Positions 8,477 through 17,931 are shown, counted from the stretch's first letter. The stretch is 64,000 nucleotides of DNA from VRUE01 sp036276735 (GCA_036276735.1 DASUOH010000021.1:62001-126000); one strand, 5' to 3'. Numbers and translations are program-made. The notes: generated by a model not told the origin, from the letters alone.

Positions 8477-9145
8477 TCAGCAGGGCGGTCCTCCCAGGAG
8501 GACCCAACAGCCGTTGTCGGTGCTGGCCAAGCGCTCTTCGTCCTGAAGCTGCGCGAGGGCGGTGGTCACCGACGGACGGCGCGCGCCGGTCAACTCAGCG
8601 AGCAGGCGGTGCGGGAGCCGGATCGTCAGATGCACGCCGTCGGCCCCCGTCCTGCCCCAGCGCTCGGCCAGTTGCCAGAGCAGGATGAGCAGGCGATCCT
8701 CCAGGCCGACGATGCTCGCGATGGCCGCGTCGGCGGCTAGCGCCCGCGAGCGCCTGACGCCTCGAGCCATGAGGTTCGCGACGAGCGGTGGCCAGCGGAC
8801 GATGTTGCGAGCCGCCTGCGGTCCCAGCTGCGCCAGCTTGGTCGGCTCGACCACTTCCCACGACGATGCGCAGAACGAAAAGGCGTCTTCCTGCCAGGGG
8901 CGCAGCAGGTCGCCTTGCCCAAGCAGCTCGACGCTGGAGCCCTTTCCCACCTCGACCCGGCGCACGACGAGACCGTCCACGACCAGGTAGCCGAGGTGCC
9001 CCGGCTCCTGGTCTCCCCCGTTGGGCTGCCAGGCCCCTTCGTTCAGGACGACTATCTGAACCGGGAGTCCCTGGGCGGCGATCCGCCGCTCCTCCGGCGC
9101 CAGACCCTCGCCGAGCTCGGCGTCGAGGTCGAGCAGCTGCGCCAC
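8477..9145 (-). CDS. Crp/Fnr family transcriptional regulator
   Basis: A 222-residue regulator. The N-terminal half fits a cyclic-nucleotide-binding-type beta-roll (GHLGYLVVDGLVVRRV, then VELLGQGDLLRPW). A long helix follows and then a C-terminal Crp-type winged helix with LPHRLLAELTGARRPSVTTAL as the helix-turn-helix. GTG 9145 is chosen because AGGAGA sits 6-7 bases upstream; a GTG at 9160 would put that SD inside the gene. The ligand cannot be predicted, and no Fe-S cysteine cluster like Fnr is present. Its neighbours carry TGTCA-N6-TGACA palindromes, so it is a good candidate for the factor that binds them. Confidence 0.85.
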   Translation of the reverse strand: MAQLLDLDAELGEGLAPEERRIAAQGLPVQIVVLNEGAWQPNGGDQEPGHLGYLVVDGLVVRRVEVGKGSSVELLGQGDLLRPWQEDAFSFCASSWEVVEPTKLAQLGPQAARNIVRWPPLVANLMARGVRRSRALAADAAIASIVGLEDRLLILLWQLAERWGRTGADGVHLTIRLPHRLLAELTGARRPSVTTALAQLQDEERLASTDNGCWVLLGGPPC

Positions 9146-9309
9146 GCGAGCTCTCCTCACGGCTTTTCTCGTCCCCGCTTCACCACTCCAGAAACAACGA
9201 CGAACGCGAAGAGGCTCGGCACCCAGCGGATTCGCACGATTCCGGGGCCCTGCCGTCAGGTGGCTGATAAAGCTGGGACGCCATGCATCAGGTGTGCTTA
9301 TCCACGGGT

Positions 9310-9325
9310 TGTCAGGAAACTGACA
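9310..9325. promoter_or_regulatory. Crp/Fnr-like palindromic operator, copy 3
   Basis: TGTCAGGAAACTGACA is a perfect TGTCAG-N4-CTGACA palindrome. It lies in the divergent region between the Crp/Fnr regulator (start 9145, minus) and the delta-60 exported protein (start 9377, plus), 51 bases from the latter. It could serve both, giving autoregulation. Confidence 0.65.
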
Positions 9326-9376
9326 TATCTTTCGTCCTTCCCGTCAACGGGCGTGAGAGACGGATAGAGGGGAGTT

Positions 9377-10699
9377 GTGGCAGGGATTCATGCACGACAA
9401 ACCGTCCGTGCTCGCACGGTGCTCGTCGCCCTTCTGGCGGTGGGAATGCTCTGCGGCGTGGCCCCCGCCGCATCTCTTGCCGACGGCGAGATCGACACCT
9501 CGTTCTCCGGCGACGGGCGGGTGATCGTCGACTTCGAAGGGGGCGAGGACGAAGCGCTCGCGGCGACGGTCGATGCCAAAGGACGACTGGTCCTGGCCGG
9601 CTACTCGTTCAAGTCGCCCGACGGCATCCGTCTGGCCGTGGCCCGCTATTTGTCCGACGGCTCGCTCGATCCCAGCTTCGACGGTGACGGGCTTCTGCTC
9701 GACAACCACGGGGGCGGCATCGTCGCGCGTGACGTCGCGATCGACACCGCCGGCCGCATCGTCGTCGCTGGGCCGAACGCGAGAGACGAACACAAAGCCA
9801 TCCGCCTGCTCGAGGACGGCCGGATCGACACCAGCTTCGGGCGCGGCGGCGTCGTCCACGTTCAGCTCGATCTCTTCGACATCCGCGCTCTCGTGATCGA
9901 CAGGCTCGGCCGCATCCTCCTTGCCGGCAGCAACCAGGTGAACTTCAACGATCTTGACTTCGGAGCGATTCGGATCCGTGACGACGGCTCGCTCGATCCG
10001 AGCTTCGACGGGGACGGCCTGGTCACCTTCGACACCGCCGGCGGCGCTAACGCCGATCGGGCCACAGACGTCTTCCTCGATGCCTTCAACCGGATCGTGC
10101 TCGCCGGGAGCGCCTGGCTGCCGGCCCCGGGCAAGTCCCGAAAACTCGGGCGCTTCGCGCTCCTGCGGCTGCACGACAACGGACAGGTCGACAGCTCCCT
10201 CCGGGAGAGCGGCACGGCGCTGATCGCGATGAACAAGCGTGGCTCGTTTGCCACCGCGGCGGCGCTGGTAGGGAGCGGCAGCATGATCGTGACGGGGCGC
10301 GCCGCCCCGCGAACGGGGTTCGCCAAGGTTTGGGGCTCCGGGGCGCTGCCGAAGGGGTTCGGCAACGGCGGTCGGGCCAAGCTGGCGACCGGAGGCGCCC
10401 AGTGGGCGATGGACCTGGCGATCGACGGAGCGGGAAGGCCGGTGGCGGCGATCGGCGCCCCCAAGCTCTCGGCTGACGGAGCGGGCGCCCTGATCGCAGC
10501 CCGGCTGCGCCCCCACGGGCGACCCGACCGCTCCTTCAGCAACGACAGCAGGGCGCTCGTCCGCTTCGGCCGCTGGCGCGCCACCGCCACCTCGCTTGCG
10601 CTGGATGCCAATGGAGGGATAGTCGTCGCCGGAGTCGGCCGCCGCTCCGACGCCAACCACAGCGACTTCGTCGCCGCCCGCTTCCGCGGCGGTCAGTGA
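9377..10699 (+). CDS. Exported delta-60 repeat (beta-propeller-like) protein
   Basis: A 440-residue secreted protein. GTG 9377 follows AGGGGAG. Residues 1-35 are a signal peptide (hydrophobic VLVALLAVGMLCGVAPAA). The mature part is made of repeats of about 55-60 residues with the delta-60 signature, each with a variant of GSLDPSFDGDG and a following D..GRIVVAG strand: IDTSFSGDGRVIV, LDPSFDGDGLLL, IDTSFGRGGVV, LDPSFDGDGLV and PDRSFSNDSRAL. These repeats are thought to form a beta-propeller. The C-terminus lacks an anchor. A Crp/Fnr-like palindrome is upstream. Function is unknown. Confidence 0.85.
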   Translation: MAGIHARQTVRARTVLVALLAVGMLCGVAPAASLADGEIDTSFSGDGRVIVDFEGGEDEALAATVDAKGRLVLAGYSFKSPDGIRLAVARYLSDGSLDPSFDGDGLLLDNHGGGIVARDVAIDTAGRIVVAGPNARDEHKAIRLLEDGRIDTSFGRGGVVHVQLDLFDIRALVIDRLGRILLAGSNQVNFNDLDFGAIRIRDDGSLDPSFDGDGLVTFDTAGGANADRATDVFLDAFNRIVLAGSAWLPAPGKSRKLGRFALLRLHDNGQVDSSLRESGTALIAMNKRGSFATAAALVGSGSMIVTGRAAPRTGFAKVWGSGALPKGFGNGGRAKLATGGAQWAMDLAIDGAGRPVAAIGAPKLSADGAGALIAARLRPHGRPDRSFSNDSRALVRFGRWRATATSLALDANGGIVVAGVGRRSDANHSDFVAARFRGGQ

Positions 10700-10721
10700 C
10701 GAGCGAGCCGGTCTCGCGCCC

Positions 10722-11234
10722 TCAGATAACCGGTGCCCCTCCTGGGGTCACGACGAGCCAGAGCCCGCCGAACTCGCTGACGTTGTGACAGAGGATGACG
10801 CCGGGCGAGTCGTCGACGTAGTAGTAGAGCGGGTGGCCGGCGTAGGTCACCTGCAGCTTGCCGTCGGGGCGGCGGGTCGTGCCGAGCAGGCGCGCCTCAG
10901 CGCCCTTGCCGGCACGCGGCTCGCCCTTCGTCAGCACCGGCGGCCAGGCCACGGCGCACTCCCCGAAGCATTCGGGCCGCGGCGATCTCTCCTTGTCGAA
11001 GAGGTAGAACGCCTCGCCCGTCTCGTCGGCAATCACGGGGCCGTAGTCGGAGTCGACGACCTTCACGGTGCGGCCGGGCTTCGCGTCGGCGGATGGCGGC
11101 GGGGCGCTGGGCGGACTCGGCTTCATCGTCGCCTCGGGACGACCGCCGTCTCGCTCCTCGGCGTTGTCGCCACTGCCGCACCCGCTCGCCAGCAGGGCGG
11201 TTGCCAAGAGACCGAAAGCCGCTATTCGCCTCAT
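10722..11234 (-). CDS. Lipoprotein with YxFxxD repeats (COG4315-like)
   Basis: A 170-residue lipoprotein: signal peptide with lipobox LLASGC (lipidated Cys about residue 19), a Pro/Ser-rich linker, then the two-repeat secreted-repeat domain with AFYLFDKE, CFGECAVAWPPVLT, GKLQVTYAGHPLYYYVDD and a C-terminal GGLWLVVTPGG. This family of short tandem beta units is widespread in actinobacteria and its function is not established. It is divergent from a small gene at 11264 with only 29 bases between the start codons. Confidence 0.88.
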   Translation of the reverse strand: MRRIAAFGLLATALLASGCGSGDNAEERDGGRPEATMKPSPPSAPPPSADAKPGRTVKVVDSDYGPVIADETGEAFYLFDKERSPRPECFGECAVAWPPVLTKGEPRAGKGAEARLLGTTRRPDGKLQVTYAGHPLYYYVDDSPGVILCHNVSEFGGLWLVVTPGGAPVI

Positions 11235-11263
11235 CGTCGCCTCTCCTCGTCAGGATTGCCGCC

Positions 11264-11605
11264 ATGTCCGTGGCAGAGCCGGTCTACGCCCTGAATCTAT
11301 TCGACGTCGTCGACCGTGACGAGTATTTGGCGTACTCTCGCCGCTCTGCCCGGGAGGTCGCTCGCCACGGCGGCAGGGTCGTAGCCCTCGGCCGCTTCTC
11401 GGAGGCGATCCTCGGCGAGGTCGAGCCGAGGCAGGCGATGATCCTGGTCGAATGGCGCAGCAGAGCCCATTTCGACGGCTACCGTGAAGATCCCGAGCTC
11501 GCCGACCTCCATCCGCATCGGGAGGCGGGCGCCGGCAACTACGTTTGGCACCTGTTCGACAAGCTCGAAGACCTGCGGCCGCTGCTGAGAAACAGCGACG
11601 GCTGA
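11264..11605 (+). CDS. DUF1330-like small protein
   Basis: A 113-residue cytoplasmic protein, ATG at 11264 with only a weak GGA upstream. It has ferredoxin-like-fold features of the DUF1330/dimeric alpha-beta-barrel group: YALNLFDVVDRDEYLAYSRR at the N-terminus, GRVVALGRF, and MILVEWRSRAHFDGYREDPE. The divergent lipoprotein gene starts 29 bases away, so promoters must overlap the coding ends. The biochemical role is unknown. Confidence 0.65.
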   Translation: MSVAEPVYALNLFDVVDRDEYLAYSRRSAREVARHGGRVVALGRFSEAILGEVEPRQAMILVEWRSRAHFDGYREDPELADLHPHREAGAGNYVWHLFDKLEDLRPLLRNSDG

Positions 11606-11635
11606 CGCCGGGACCACTGAAGCCGCGACTGTTGG

Positions 11636-11651
11636 TGTCAGGAAGCTGACG
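11636..11651. promoter_or_regulatory. Crp/Fnr-like palindromic operator, copy 4
   Basis: TGTCAGGAAGCTGACG differs from a perfect palindrome at one base. It lies 75 bases upstream of the RTX gene at 11727. A TAGTCG element at 11673-11678 would place the site near -41.5, the class II activator position, if it is the -10 region. Confidence 0.6.
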
Positions 11652-11726
11652 CTTGCGGCACGAGGTGCGGGGTAGTCGCCAGGCTCTGAAGTTCTGAGGA
11701 GACAGCTACCTCGAGGAGGCAGGGCG

Positions 11727-13223
11727 ATGAACGCAGAGAAAGGCGTGGGTCGATTTCGGGCCGGCGCGATCGTGACGCTGGCGGCGCTGCTCATCGCGGT
11801 CGCACCGGCAGGCGCGGTCGCGGTCACCGTCAGCACGACGGAAGCTGCCGGTGGGAAAGAGGCGACCCTGGCCATACAGGCGGCGCCAACCGAGGCGAAC
11901 CGGTTGACGGTCACCGCCAGCGGCAGCGACGGCGCCCATGTGTTCACGATTCGCGACGACGCCGAGCCGACCGTGGCGGGCTCCGGCTGCAGCGGCGGTG
12001 GCGCCCCGGGGACGCCGGTGACCTGTCCGCTGAAAGCCCTGCCGGCGCTGACGGCGCTCCTCGGCGACGGTGGGAGCGCGCTCGACGCCGGCAGCCTGCC
12101 CGCGCTTCCAGCCACGAACGTGACCGGCGGCTCGGGCAACGACACGATCCTGACCGGTGACGGCGCCGATCGGGTGCAGGACGGCACCGGATCCGACGTG
12201 GTGCGGACGGCCGGCGGCGATGACACCGTCCTCGCGCCGGCCAGCCCCGACGGCCCAGATGCCTACGACCTCGGCCCCGGCGCGCTCGACCTCTTCACCT
12301 ATCAGGGGAGGTCACAGCCGGTTGCCTATCGGGCGGACGGCGAGGACAACGACGGCTCTGCGGGCGAGGGCGACGCCATCCTCAACGCCGAGGTGGTCGT
12401 CGGCGGCACCGCCAACGACTCGCTCATCGGCGGCGTCGGCGTCGATTACCTCTTCGGCGCCGGGGCCGACGACACCCTCCTGGGCGAAGGCTCCGACGAC
12501 CTCCTGGTCGGCGATCTCGCCGCGGGCTCCGATGCGGTCGGGCAGTTCCAGCTGGCCCGGCTCGGGCTGACCGCGGAGGCCAGGGCCGCCACCAGCGGCG
12601 ACGACAGCGCCTACGGCGGTCCGGGTGAGGACTTCCTGCGCGGCGATTCCGGTGCGGATCGGCTCTACGGCACCGCCGACGACGACATCGTCGTCGGCAA
12701 CGACGGCAACGACCTCGTCAACGGCGGTCCGGGGGCCAACAGGGTCTACGGCCAGAGCGGTGACGACAAGGTCGTCGGGCGCGACGGGGACGATCTGCTG
12801 AACGGGGCCGCGGGCGCCGACGGACTCTTCGGGAGCGACGGCGCCGACAAGCTCGTCGGCGGCTCCGAGGACGACCGCCTCTTCGGCAACGACGGACCCG
12901 ATCGAGCCTTCGGCATGGCCGGCGACGACCTGGTCAACGGCGGCCCCGGCAGCGACCGCCTCTTCGGCAACGACGGCGCGGACAAGCTCGTCGGGCGCTG
13001 GATGGACGACCTCCTGAACGGCGGCCCCGGCGACGACAACGCCTTCGGGGGGCCAGGGCCGGACAAGCTCCTCGGTCGCGCGGGGATCAACCGCCTCTTC
13101 GGCAACCAGGGGCCCGATCGCCTCTACGGCGGCGAGGGCTCGAGCCTCCTCAACGGTGGCCCCGGCAACGACCGTTGTCGTCTTGGCACCGGCGGCGGCG
13201 AGGAGGTGCGGTGCAATCCATGA
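11727..13223 (+). CDS. Exported RTX (calcium-binding nonapeptide repeat) protein
   Basis: A 498-residue secreted protein; ATG 11727 follows GAGGAGG. The signal peptide spans residues 1-32. Residues about 33-125 form a non-repeat domain with one CSGGGAPGTPVTC pair. From about residue 130 to the end RTX-type repeats alternate two flavours: GGSGNDTIL-type and a DGADKLVG / DDRLFGNDG / DDLVNGGPG type. The later repeats form a regular series of 18-residue double units. A final GGPGNDRCRLGTGGGEEVRC cap carries two Cys. Its architecture resembles the 4943-3249 protein and the 31741-30854 protein, so the window has three RTX paralogues. A Crp/Fnr-like palindrome lies upstream. Confidence 0.87.
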   Translation: MNAEKGVGRFRAGAIVTLAALLIAVAPAGAVAVTVSTTEAAGGKEATLAIQAAPTEANRLTVTASGSDGAHVFTIRDDAEPTVAGSGCSGGGAPGTPVTCPLKALPALTALLGDGGSALDAGSLPALPATNVTGGSGNDTILTGDGADRVQDGTGSDVVRTAGGDDTVLAPASPDGPDAYDLGPGALDLFTYQGRSQPVAYRADGEDNDGSAGEGDAILNAEVVVGGTANDSLIGGVGVDYLFGAGADDTLLGEGSDDLLVGDLAAGSDAVGQFQLARLGLTAEARAATSGDDSAYGGPGEDFLRGDSGADRLYGTADDDIVVGNDGNDLVNGGPGANRVYGQSGDDKVVGRDGDDLLNGAAGADGLFGSDGADKLVGGSEDDRLFGNDGPDRAFGMAGDDLVNGGPGSDRLFGNDGADKLVGRWMDDLLNGGPGDDNAFGGPGPDKLLGRAGINRLFGNQGPDRLYGGEGSSLLNGGPGNDRCRLGTGGGEEVRCNP

Positions 13224-13257
13224 GTGCCACGGAGCTCATTCGCGACGAGTTGCGCTA

Positions 13258-14151
13258 CTAGCCGGGGACCATCCCGGCGGCGGCGCGAGCGTGGAGCAAT
13301 ACGCCAAAGCCGTACGGCTGGTCGTGCAGCGTGCCGTCCGAGCGGCGCAGGCAGGTGCTTCGCAGTTCCTCGGCGCTCAGCGCCCGTTCGACCTTCAGCC
13401 CGAAGCGCGCCAGGGTCTCCTCCATCCGCCCCTCGGGGATGCCCCAGCGAAGCGGCTCGTCCATCCTCCTGACGCGCTCGCGCAGCGCCTCGGCGCCGAA
13501 GTACTCGCGCGAGCCATCGATGGCTCCGGCCCAGGCGGCGTCGAAGACGATCGAGGCGGGTGGATCATCGTGCGCGGCGACCCATGAGAGCACCTCCGCC
13601 ACTGACTCCTCCGGCAGGTACATGCTGACGCCCGACCAGACGAACAGCGTTCGGGCAGACCGCCGATGCCCGGCCTCGGCAAGAGCCGTATCCAGGGGAT
13701 CGCTGTTGAAGTCGACCGCGACGAAGGTGACCTGATCTGGCTCACGTCCGAGCAGACGGCGCAGCCGTGCCCGCTTCGAGGCAAGGCTGGCGGGATGATC
13801 GACCTCGAACACCTTTACGCCGCGCAGCTCCCTTTCCAGGCGATATGGCCGCGAGTCGAGCCCGGCCCCGAGCAGGACCAACTCGTCGATCCCGGTTGCC
13901 GCCTCGCCGAGGACGACGTCGTCGATGAACTTCGCTCGCGCGATCTCATAGGTGTAGCCGCCCGGAACGCGCCTATTGACCGAGCGCACGACGAGTCGCC
14001 GGGTGGCACGGTGCTTGGCCAGCGTGGTTACGTTGAAGCCACCGAGAAAGCCGGCCGCCATGTGGTCTGGGCAGCGAACCGCCGGATCGGGCTCCAGGGC
14101 GCCGGCAGCGCGCATCGCGCAGGCCGCCTCGGCGGTGCTGCGAGGGGCCAA
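13258..14151 (-). CDS. SAM-dependent methyltransferase, leucine-carboxyl-methyltransferase (TIGR00027) type
   Basis: A 297-residue protein with family marks in order: STAEAACAMRA, YTYEIARAKFIDDVV, ELVLLGAGLDSRPYRL (the SAM-binding loop), VFEVDHPAS, VAVDFNSD, FVWSGVSMYLPEE, and a C-terminal GVLLHAR. Members methylate carboxyl groups of small molecules or proteins; in actinobacteria the substrates are mostly unknown. TTG 14151 is chosen because it keeps the conserved N-terminal segment; an internal ATG at residue 13 would truncate it. It converges on the RTX gene. Confidence 0.88.
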   Translation of the reverse strand: MAPRSTAEAACAMRAAGALEPDPAVRCPDHMAAGFLGGFNVTTLAKHRATRRLVVRSVNRRVPGGYTYEIARAKFIDDVVLGEAATGIDELVLLGAGLDSRPYRLERELRGVKVFEVDHPASLASKRARLRRLLGREPDQVTFVAVDFNSDPLDTALAEAGHRRSARTLFVWSGVSMYLPEESVAEVLSWVAAHDDPPASIVFDAAWAGAIDGSREYFGAEALRERVRRMDEPLRWGIPEGRMEETLARFGLKVERALSAEELRSTCLRRSDGTLHDQPYGFGVLLHARAAAGMVPG

Positions 14152-14166
14152 GGGGTTGAGACTCTC

Positions 14167-14322
14167 TCACCTAGCGCCATGTCGCCTCCGATCGCGGGCG
14201 GACCCAATGCGTCTGCGGCGCACGGTACCGCGCCGCGTCACCATCGCGGCGAGGAGTGCCGCGACCACTTGGATGATCGAGGCGCCGGATCGCCGCGGCG
14301 GCGCAGTGTCGTCTCTTCCCAT
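14167..14322 (-). CDS. Possible 51-residue membrane peptide
   Basis: In the 320-base space upstream of the methyltransferase there is an ATG at 14322 preceded by GGGGAG. It encodes a short peptide with a polar N-terminus, one hydrophobic stretch (SIIQVVAALLAAMV) and a very basic tail. It would run into the methyltransferase with 15 bases between. No family is recognised; the composition of the tail could equally be non-coding. The rest of the interval shows nothing else. Confidence 0.3.
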   Translation of the reverse strand: MGRDDTAPPRRSGASIIQVVAALLAAMVTRRGTVRRRRIGSARDRRRHGAR

Positions 14323-14472
14323 CTCGCTCCCCTCTTTGAGTACGCCGCTCGACACTAGCCGCGGATAACCGGCGCACACAACGCAGTTCTGGACCTTCGG
14401 AATGTCCAGTTGGCGGTTCGCGAATCGCTCAGACAGCTCAGTTCCTCGGCGAGCGGCCTTGTCGGAGCAACC

Positions 14473-17400
14473 ATGCGAGAAGATGCGCCGATGGGAGTGG
14501 CGATCGTCCTGTTCAGCGACTTGGTCGACTCGACCGCGCTGTTGGCGAGGCTAGGCGACGACCGGATGGACCGCCTCCGGCGCTGCCACGTTGAAGACGT
14601 GACCGACGCGGTCGAGTCCAACGGGGGGCGAGTGATCAAGACGCTCGGAGACGGGGTGATGTCCAGCTTCGAGAGCGCCCTTGGCGGCTTGCACGCTGCC
14701 GCGGCGATCCAGGGCGCGGTGGAGCGACTGGACGCCGAGCAGGGCGAGATCGGCATCGCGGCGAGGGTCGGCGTCGCGGCCGGAGAGCCGATCGCCGACG
14801 GCGAGGACCTACACGGCATGGCCGTGGTCATCGCAAGCCGGCTGTCGTCGGCGGCCCGGACCGGCGACGTGCTCGTCCAAGACCTCGTCCAAGCGCTGGT
14901 GGCCTCCCGCGACGGAGTGGCGCTGGAGGAGGCGCGCGACTACCAGCTCAAGGGCGTGCCGGCGCCGGTTCGCGCCTCGCGGCTGCTCTGGCGCGATCTG
15001 GCTCCGCGGATCCGAGATGACGGCCAAGGGGCCGCCGCTGGCGATGCGGCTTCCGGTCGCATTCGGTTGCCGCCTCCGCTCGCGGCCTACGCGGACGAGC
15101 CGTTGATCGGCCGCGACCGCGAGATAGCGATGCTGCGCGAGCAGACAGCGGCGCGCCCAGGGCGGCGCGCGGTGCTGATCTTGGGAGAGCCAGGGATAGG
15201 CAAGACGCGCCATGCCGCGGCGGCAGCCGGCGAGGCGCACGCTGGGGGAGCCACGGTCGTGTTCGCGCGGTGTCCGCCGGAGACGATCGTTCCCTTTGAG
15301 CCCTGGGTGCGCGCCATCGGCGAGCTGGCGCTCTCGGGCGACGATGTTTGGCGGCAGACGCTTGCGGCGGCCGCCGGGCCCGAGCTCTCGGCGCTGGTGC
15401 CGGGTTTGGGGCGGCAAGCTCAACCCGACGAACGCGCGGGCGCCTCGGAGTTCGTGGCCGCGGAAGGCGCTCGCTATCGCCTGCTGAGTGGAATCGGGGC
15501 GGCTCTTGCCTGTGCCGCCAAAGGTGTCCCGCTGTACGTGGTGCTGGACGACGCGCACTGGTGCGACCGTGCCTCGGTCCAGGCGCTCGCCCACCTGCTG
15601 GAGAGCCCTCCTGCCCACGAGCTGGTCTTGATCGCGACGGCCCGGGAGGAAGAGATGGGCCGCGGGCACCCGGTCTCCAGAGCGCTTTCGGATCTGCGCC
15701 GCACCGGCAATCTGAGCGAGCTGCGCCTCGAAGGGCTCGACGCCAGAGGGATGGCCGCCTTGGTCGGAGCCCGGCTCGGGCGGGCGATCACTCCCGCTCT
15801 CGCGACCCGTCTGCTGGACCGCACCGCCGGCAACCCCTTCTTCGCCGGCGAGCTGGCGCGCGACCTGGACGAGAAGGGCGCGCTGCGCGACGACAGCGCC
15901 CTGGACACCGCGCCGGTGCCCGATGCCGTCACGGGACTGGTGGAGGAGCGCCTGGCGCAGCTGGACCCCGCGACCGAACGGCTGCTGACGGCGGCGGCGG
16001 CGATCGGGCCTTCGGCGCCCGTCGCCCTGGCTGCGCAAGCGGCGGGGCTGGAGATCCACGAAGCCGAGAGGGCGGCCCAGGCCGCCCTCTCCGAGCGCCT
16101 GGTCGAAGATGTCTCGGCCGCGCAGCCCACGATCGCCTTCGCCCACGCGCTGGTACGCGAGGCGCTGGTGGCGCAGACCGGCGGCGCGGCGCGGGCGCGA
16201 CTGCACCTCGAGATCGCCCGCGCTCTCGAGAAGGACGCCGCCGCGGAGCCTGCCGAGCTGGCGCGCCACTACGGGCTGTCGGTGGAGCTCGCCGGCCCCG
16301 AGCCGGCGATCGAGGCCCATCGGGCCGCGGCCGCCAGCGCCGCGGAAGGACACGACCACGAGCAGGCCGCGTCCCACCTGCGTGGCCTGCTCGGCCTCTT
16401 GCCGGAGAAGGAGTCAAGGGCGCGGGCGCAGACTCTGCTCGAGCTGGGGGAGCAGGAACTGCTGACTGCGGACCTGGTCAGTGCGCGCCGCTCGTTTCTA
16501 GGCGCCGTGGAGGCAGCTCGCACGACGGGCGACAGCGCAACGCTGGCGCGTGCCGCGTTGGGGTTCGCCGGGGGCGACATCGGCTTCGGCTGGGAGTCGG
16601 GCACCGACGATCCCGCGGCGGTGGCGCTGCTCCGCGAGGGGATGGAAGCACTCGGCGACGAGGACCCACGGCTGGCGTTGCAGATGACCTTCCGGCTCGC
16701 CTACCTGATGGTCTTCAGCGAGGACGGCGACGCCCTGGCGGCCCTGGCGCGGCGCGCTGAGGATTTGAAGCAGCGCCTTGGCGACGCCGAAGCTCAAGTC
16801 CTCGCCGGACTCACCGAGCAGGTAGCCAAGGTCGGCCGCATCCCGGGCCGCCTGTCGGAGCCTCCGCGAATCTTCGAGGACATGGAGCGTTCACTCGGCT
16901 TGCTGGCGGCGGCGGAGGAAAGCGGCCGCGAAGACCTCCTCTTCCGAGTCCTCCAATGGTTAGCGGCGGTGCACTATGCGATGGGGCGCATCCCAGAGTG
17001 CGAGCAGGCGCTCGAGCGTGCCGCCGAGATCGCCGAGCGGCTGGGAAGCCCGCGCTTCAGCTGGGAGGTGGACCTCAATCGTGGTCTGCGGCGGTTCGAC
17101 CGCGGCGATCGCGAGGGGGCGGAAGCGCTAATGAGGCGTGCGGGAGCGGTTGTGCGTCGCGTACGGCCGGACCTTCACATATTCCTCGAGCTGACCTGGC
17201 TGGTGGTAGCCAACTGGGTGTACGGCGGCGACAACGCGATGTTGAGGCTCGTCTACGAAACGATGAACGAGGAGATCCCGCGCGGAGCCGTCTCCGCCAC
17301 GATCGCGTCCGCGGCCGCGGCCGAAGGGGATGGCCCGGAGGCACGCTCCCGGCTCCGCGCTCTGCTCGCGGACGATCTGGAGCGGCTCCGACGCCCCGAT

Positions 17401-17931
17401 ACCCATCTGCCGGCGGCGCTCTGCATCCTTGCCTATGCCGCCTACACGAACGACGATCGCGAGGCCGGCGCCCGCTTGCGGCCGCTGCTGGAGCCGTTGC
17501 GCGACCACATCGTGGCCGTCGTGCCCGCGATCGGGTCTGGGTTGTCGCCGGAGTGGGCGATCGGCGTCGTGGAGCTGCTGGCGGAGCGCCCGGACGTAGC
17601 CGCTCGCGAGCTCTCCGATGCGGTCGCGAGAAGCGACCGGCATGAGATCGCCTGGGCAAGCGCCTGGTACCGCTGCGACCTCGCCGTCGCTCTTTCATCG
17701 CAACGGCGATGCCCGGAAGGCCCAGGCGACGCTGGTCGAGGGAGAATCGCTTGCAGAGCGATACAGGGTCGGTTGGGCCGTCAGGCGCGCCGCCGAGGTA
17801 CGCGCCGAGCTGGAGGGTCGGCAGCCCCCGACCGCGCCAGCCGCGAGTGGACGCTCGAAGCCGCTCCGTGCCCTCGCCGCGCGCGGCGGCCGCCGCGCCC
17901 TAGCCGCAATGGTGAGCGACCTCGACGATGA
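14473..17931 (+). CDS. Class III cyclase-like / AAA ATPase / TPR regulator, frameshifted near its end
   Basis: An 1152-residue multidomain signalling protein; ATG 14473 follows GGAG. Residues about 10-180 are a class III nucleotide-cyclase-like domain (LFSDLVDSTALL, RVIKTLGDG), but the usual catalytic Asn position reads VVIASRL, so activity is doubtful. Residues about 210-500 form an AAA/STAND ATPase with Walker A GEPGIGKTR and Walker B YVVLDDAHW. A long helical TPR-like region follows. After about nucleotide 17690 the frame loses sense (Arg/Pro-rich), while the +1 frame continues with RNGDARKAQATL. The true protein therefore probably crosses the shift and ends near 18307 with an SCP2-like domain. 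Probably a transcriptional or signalling regulator. Confidence 0.8.
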   Translation: MREDAPMGVAIVLFSDLVDSTALLARLGDDRMDRLRRCHVEDVTDAVESNGGRVIKTLGDGVMSSFESALGGLHAAAAIQGAVERLDAEQGEIGIAARVGVAAGEPIADGEDLHGMAVVIASRLSSAARTGDVLVQDLVQALVASRDGVALEEARDYQLKGVPAPVRASRLLWRDLAPRIRDDGQGAAAGDAASGRIRLPPPLAAYADEPLIGRDREIAMLREQTAARPGRRAVLILGEPGIGKTRHAAAAAGEAHAGGATVVFARCPPETIVPFEPWVRAIGELALSGDDVWRQTLAAAAGPELSALVPGLGRQAQPDERAGASEFVAAEGARYRLLSGIGAALACAAKGVPLYVVLDDAHWCDRASVQALAHLLESPPAHELVLIATAREEEMGRGHPVSRALSDLRRTGNLSELRLEGLDARGMAALVGARLGRAITPALATRLLDRTAGNPFFAGELARDLDEKGALRDDSALDTAPVPDAVTGLVEERLAQLDPATERLLTAAAAIGPSAPVALAAQAAGLEIHEAERAAQAALSERLVEDVSAAQPTIAFAHALVREALVAQTGGAARARLHLEIARALEKDAAAEPAELARHYGLSVELAGPEPAIEAHRAAAASAAEGHDHEQAASHLRGLLGLLPEKESRARAQTLLELGEQELLTADLVSARRSFLGAVEAARTTGDSATLARAALGFAGGDIGFGWESGTDDPAAVALLREGMEALGDEDPRLALQMTFRLAYLMVFSEDGDALAALARRAEDLKQRLGDAEAQVLAGLTEQVAKVGRIPGRLSEPPRIFEDMERSLGLLAAAEESGREDLLFRVLQWLAAVHYAMGRIPECEQALERAAEIAERLGSPRFSWEVDLNRGLRRFDRGDREGAEALMRRAGAVVRRVRPDLHIFLELTWLVVANWVYGGDNAMLRLVYETMNEEIPRGAVSATIASAAAAEGDGPEARSRLRALLADDLERLRRPDTHLPAALCILAYAAYTNDDREAGARLRPLLEPLRDHIVAVVPAIGSGLSPEWAIGVVELLAERPDVAARELSDAVARSDRHEIAWASAWYRCDLAVALSSQRRCPEGPGDAGRGRIACRAIQGRLGRQARRRGTRRAGGSAAPDRASREWTLEAAPCPRRARRPPRPSRNGERPRR

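Noticed and set aside
14809..16377. 522-codon minus-strand frame opposite the cyclase/AAA gene
   Set aside because: No motif or SD; the plus strand has Walker A and B and cyclase signatures.
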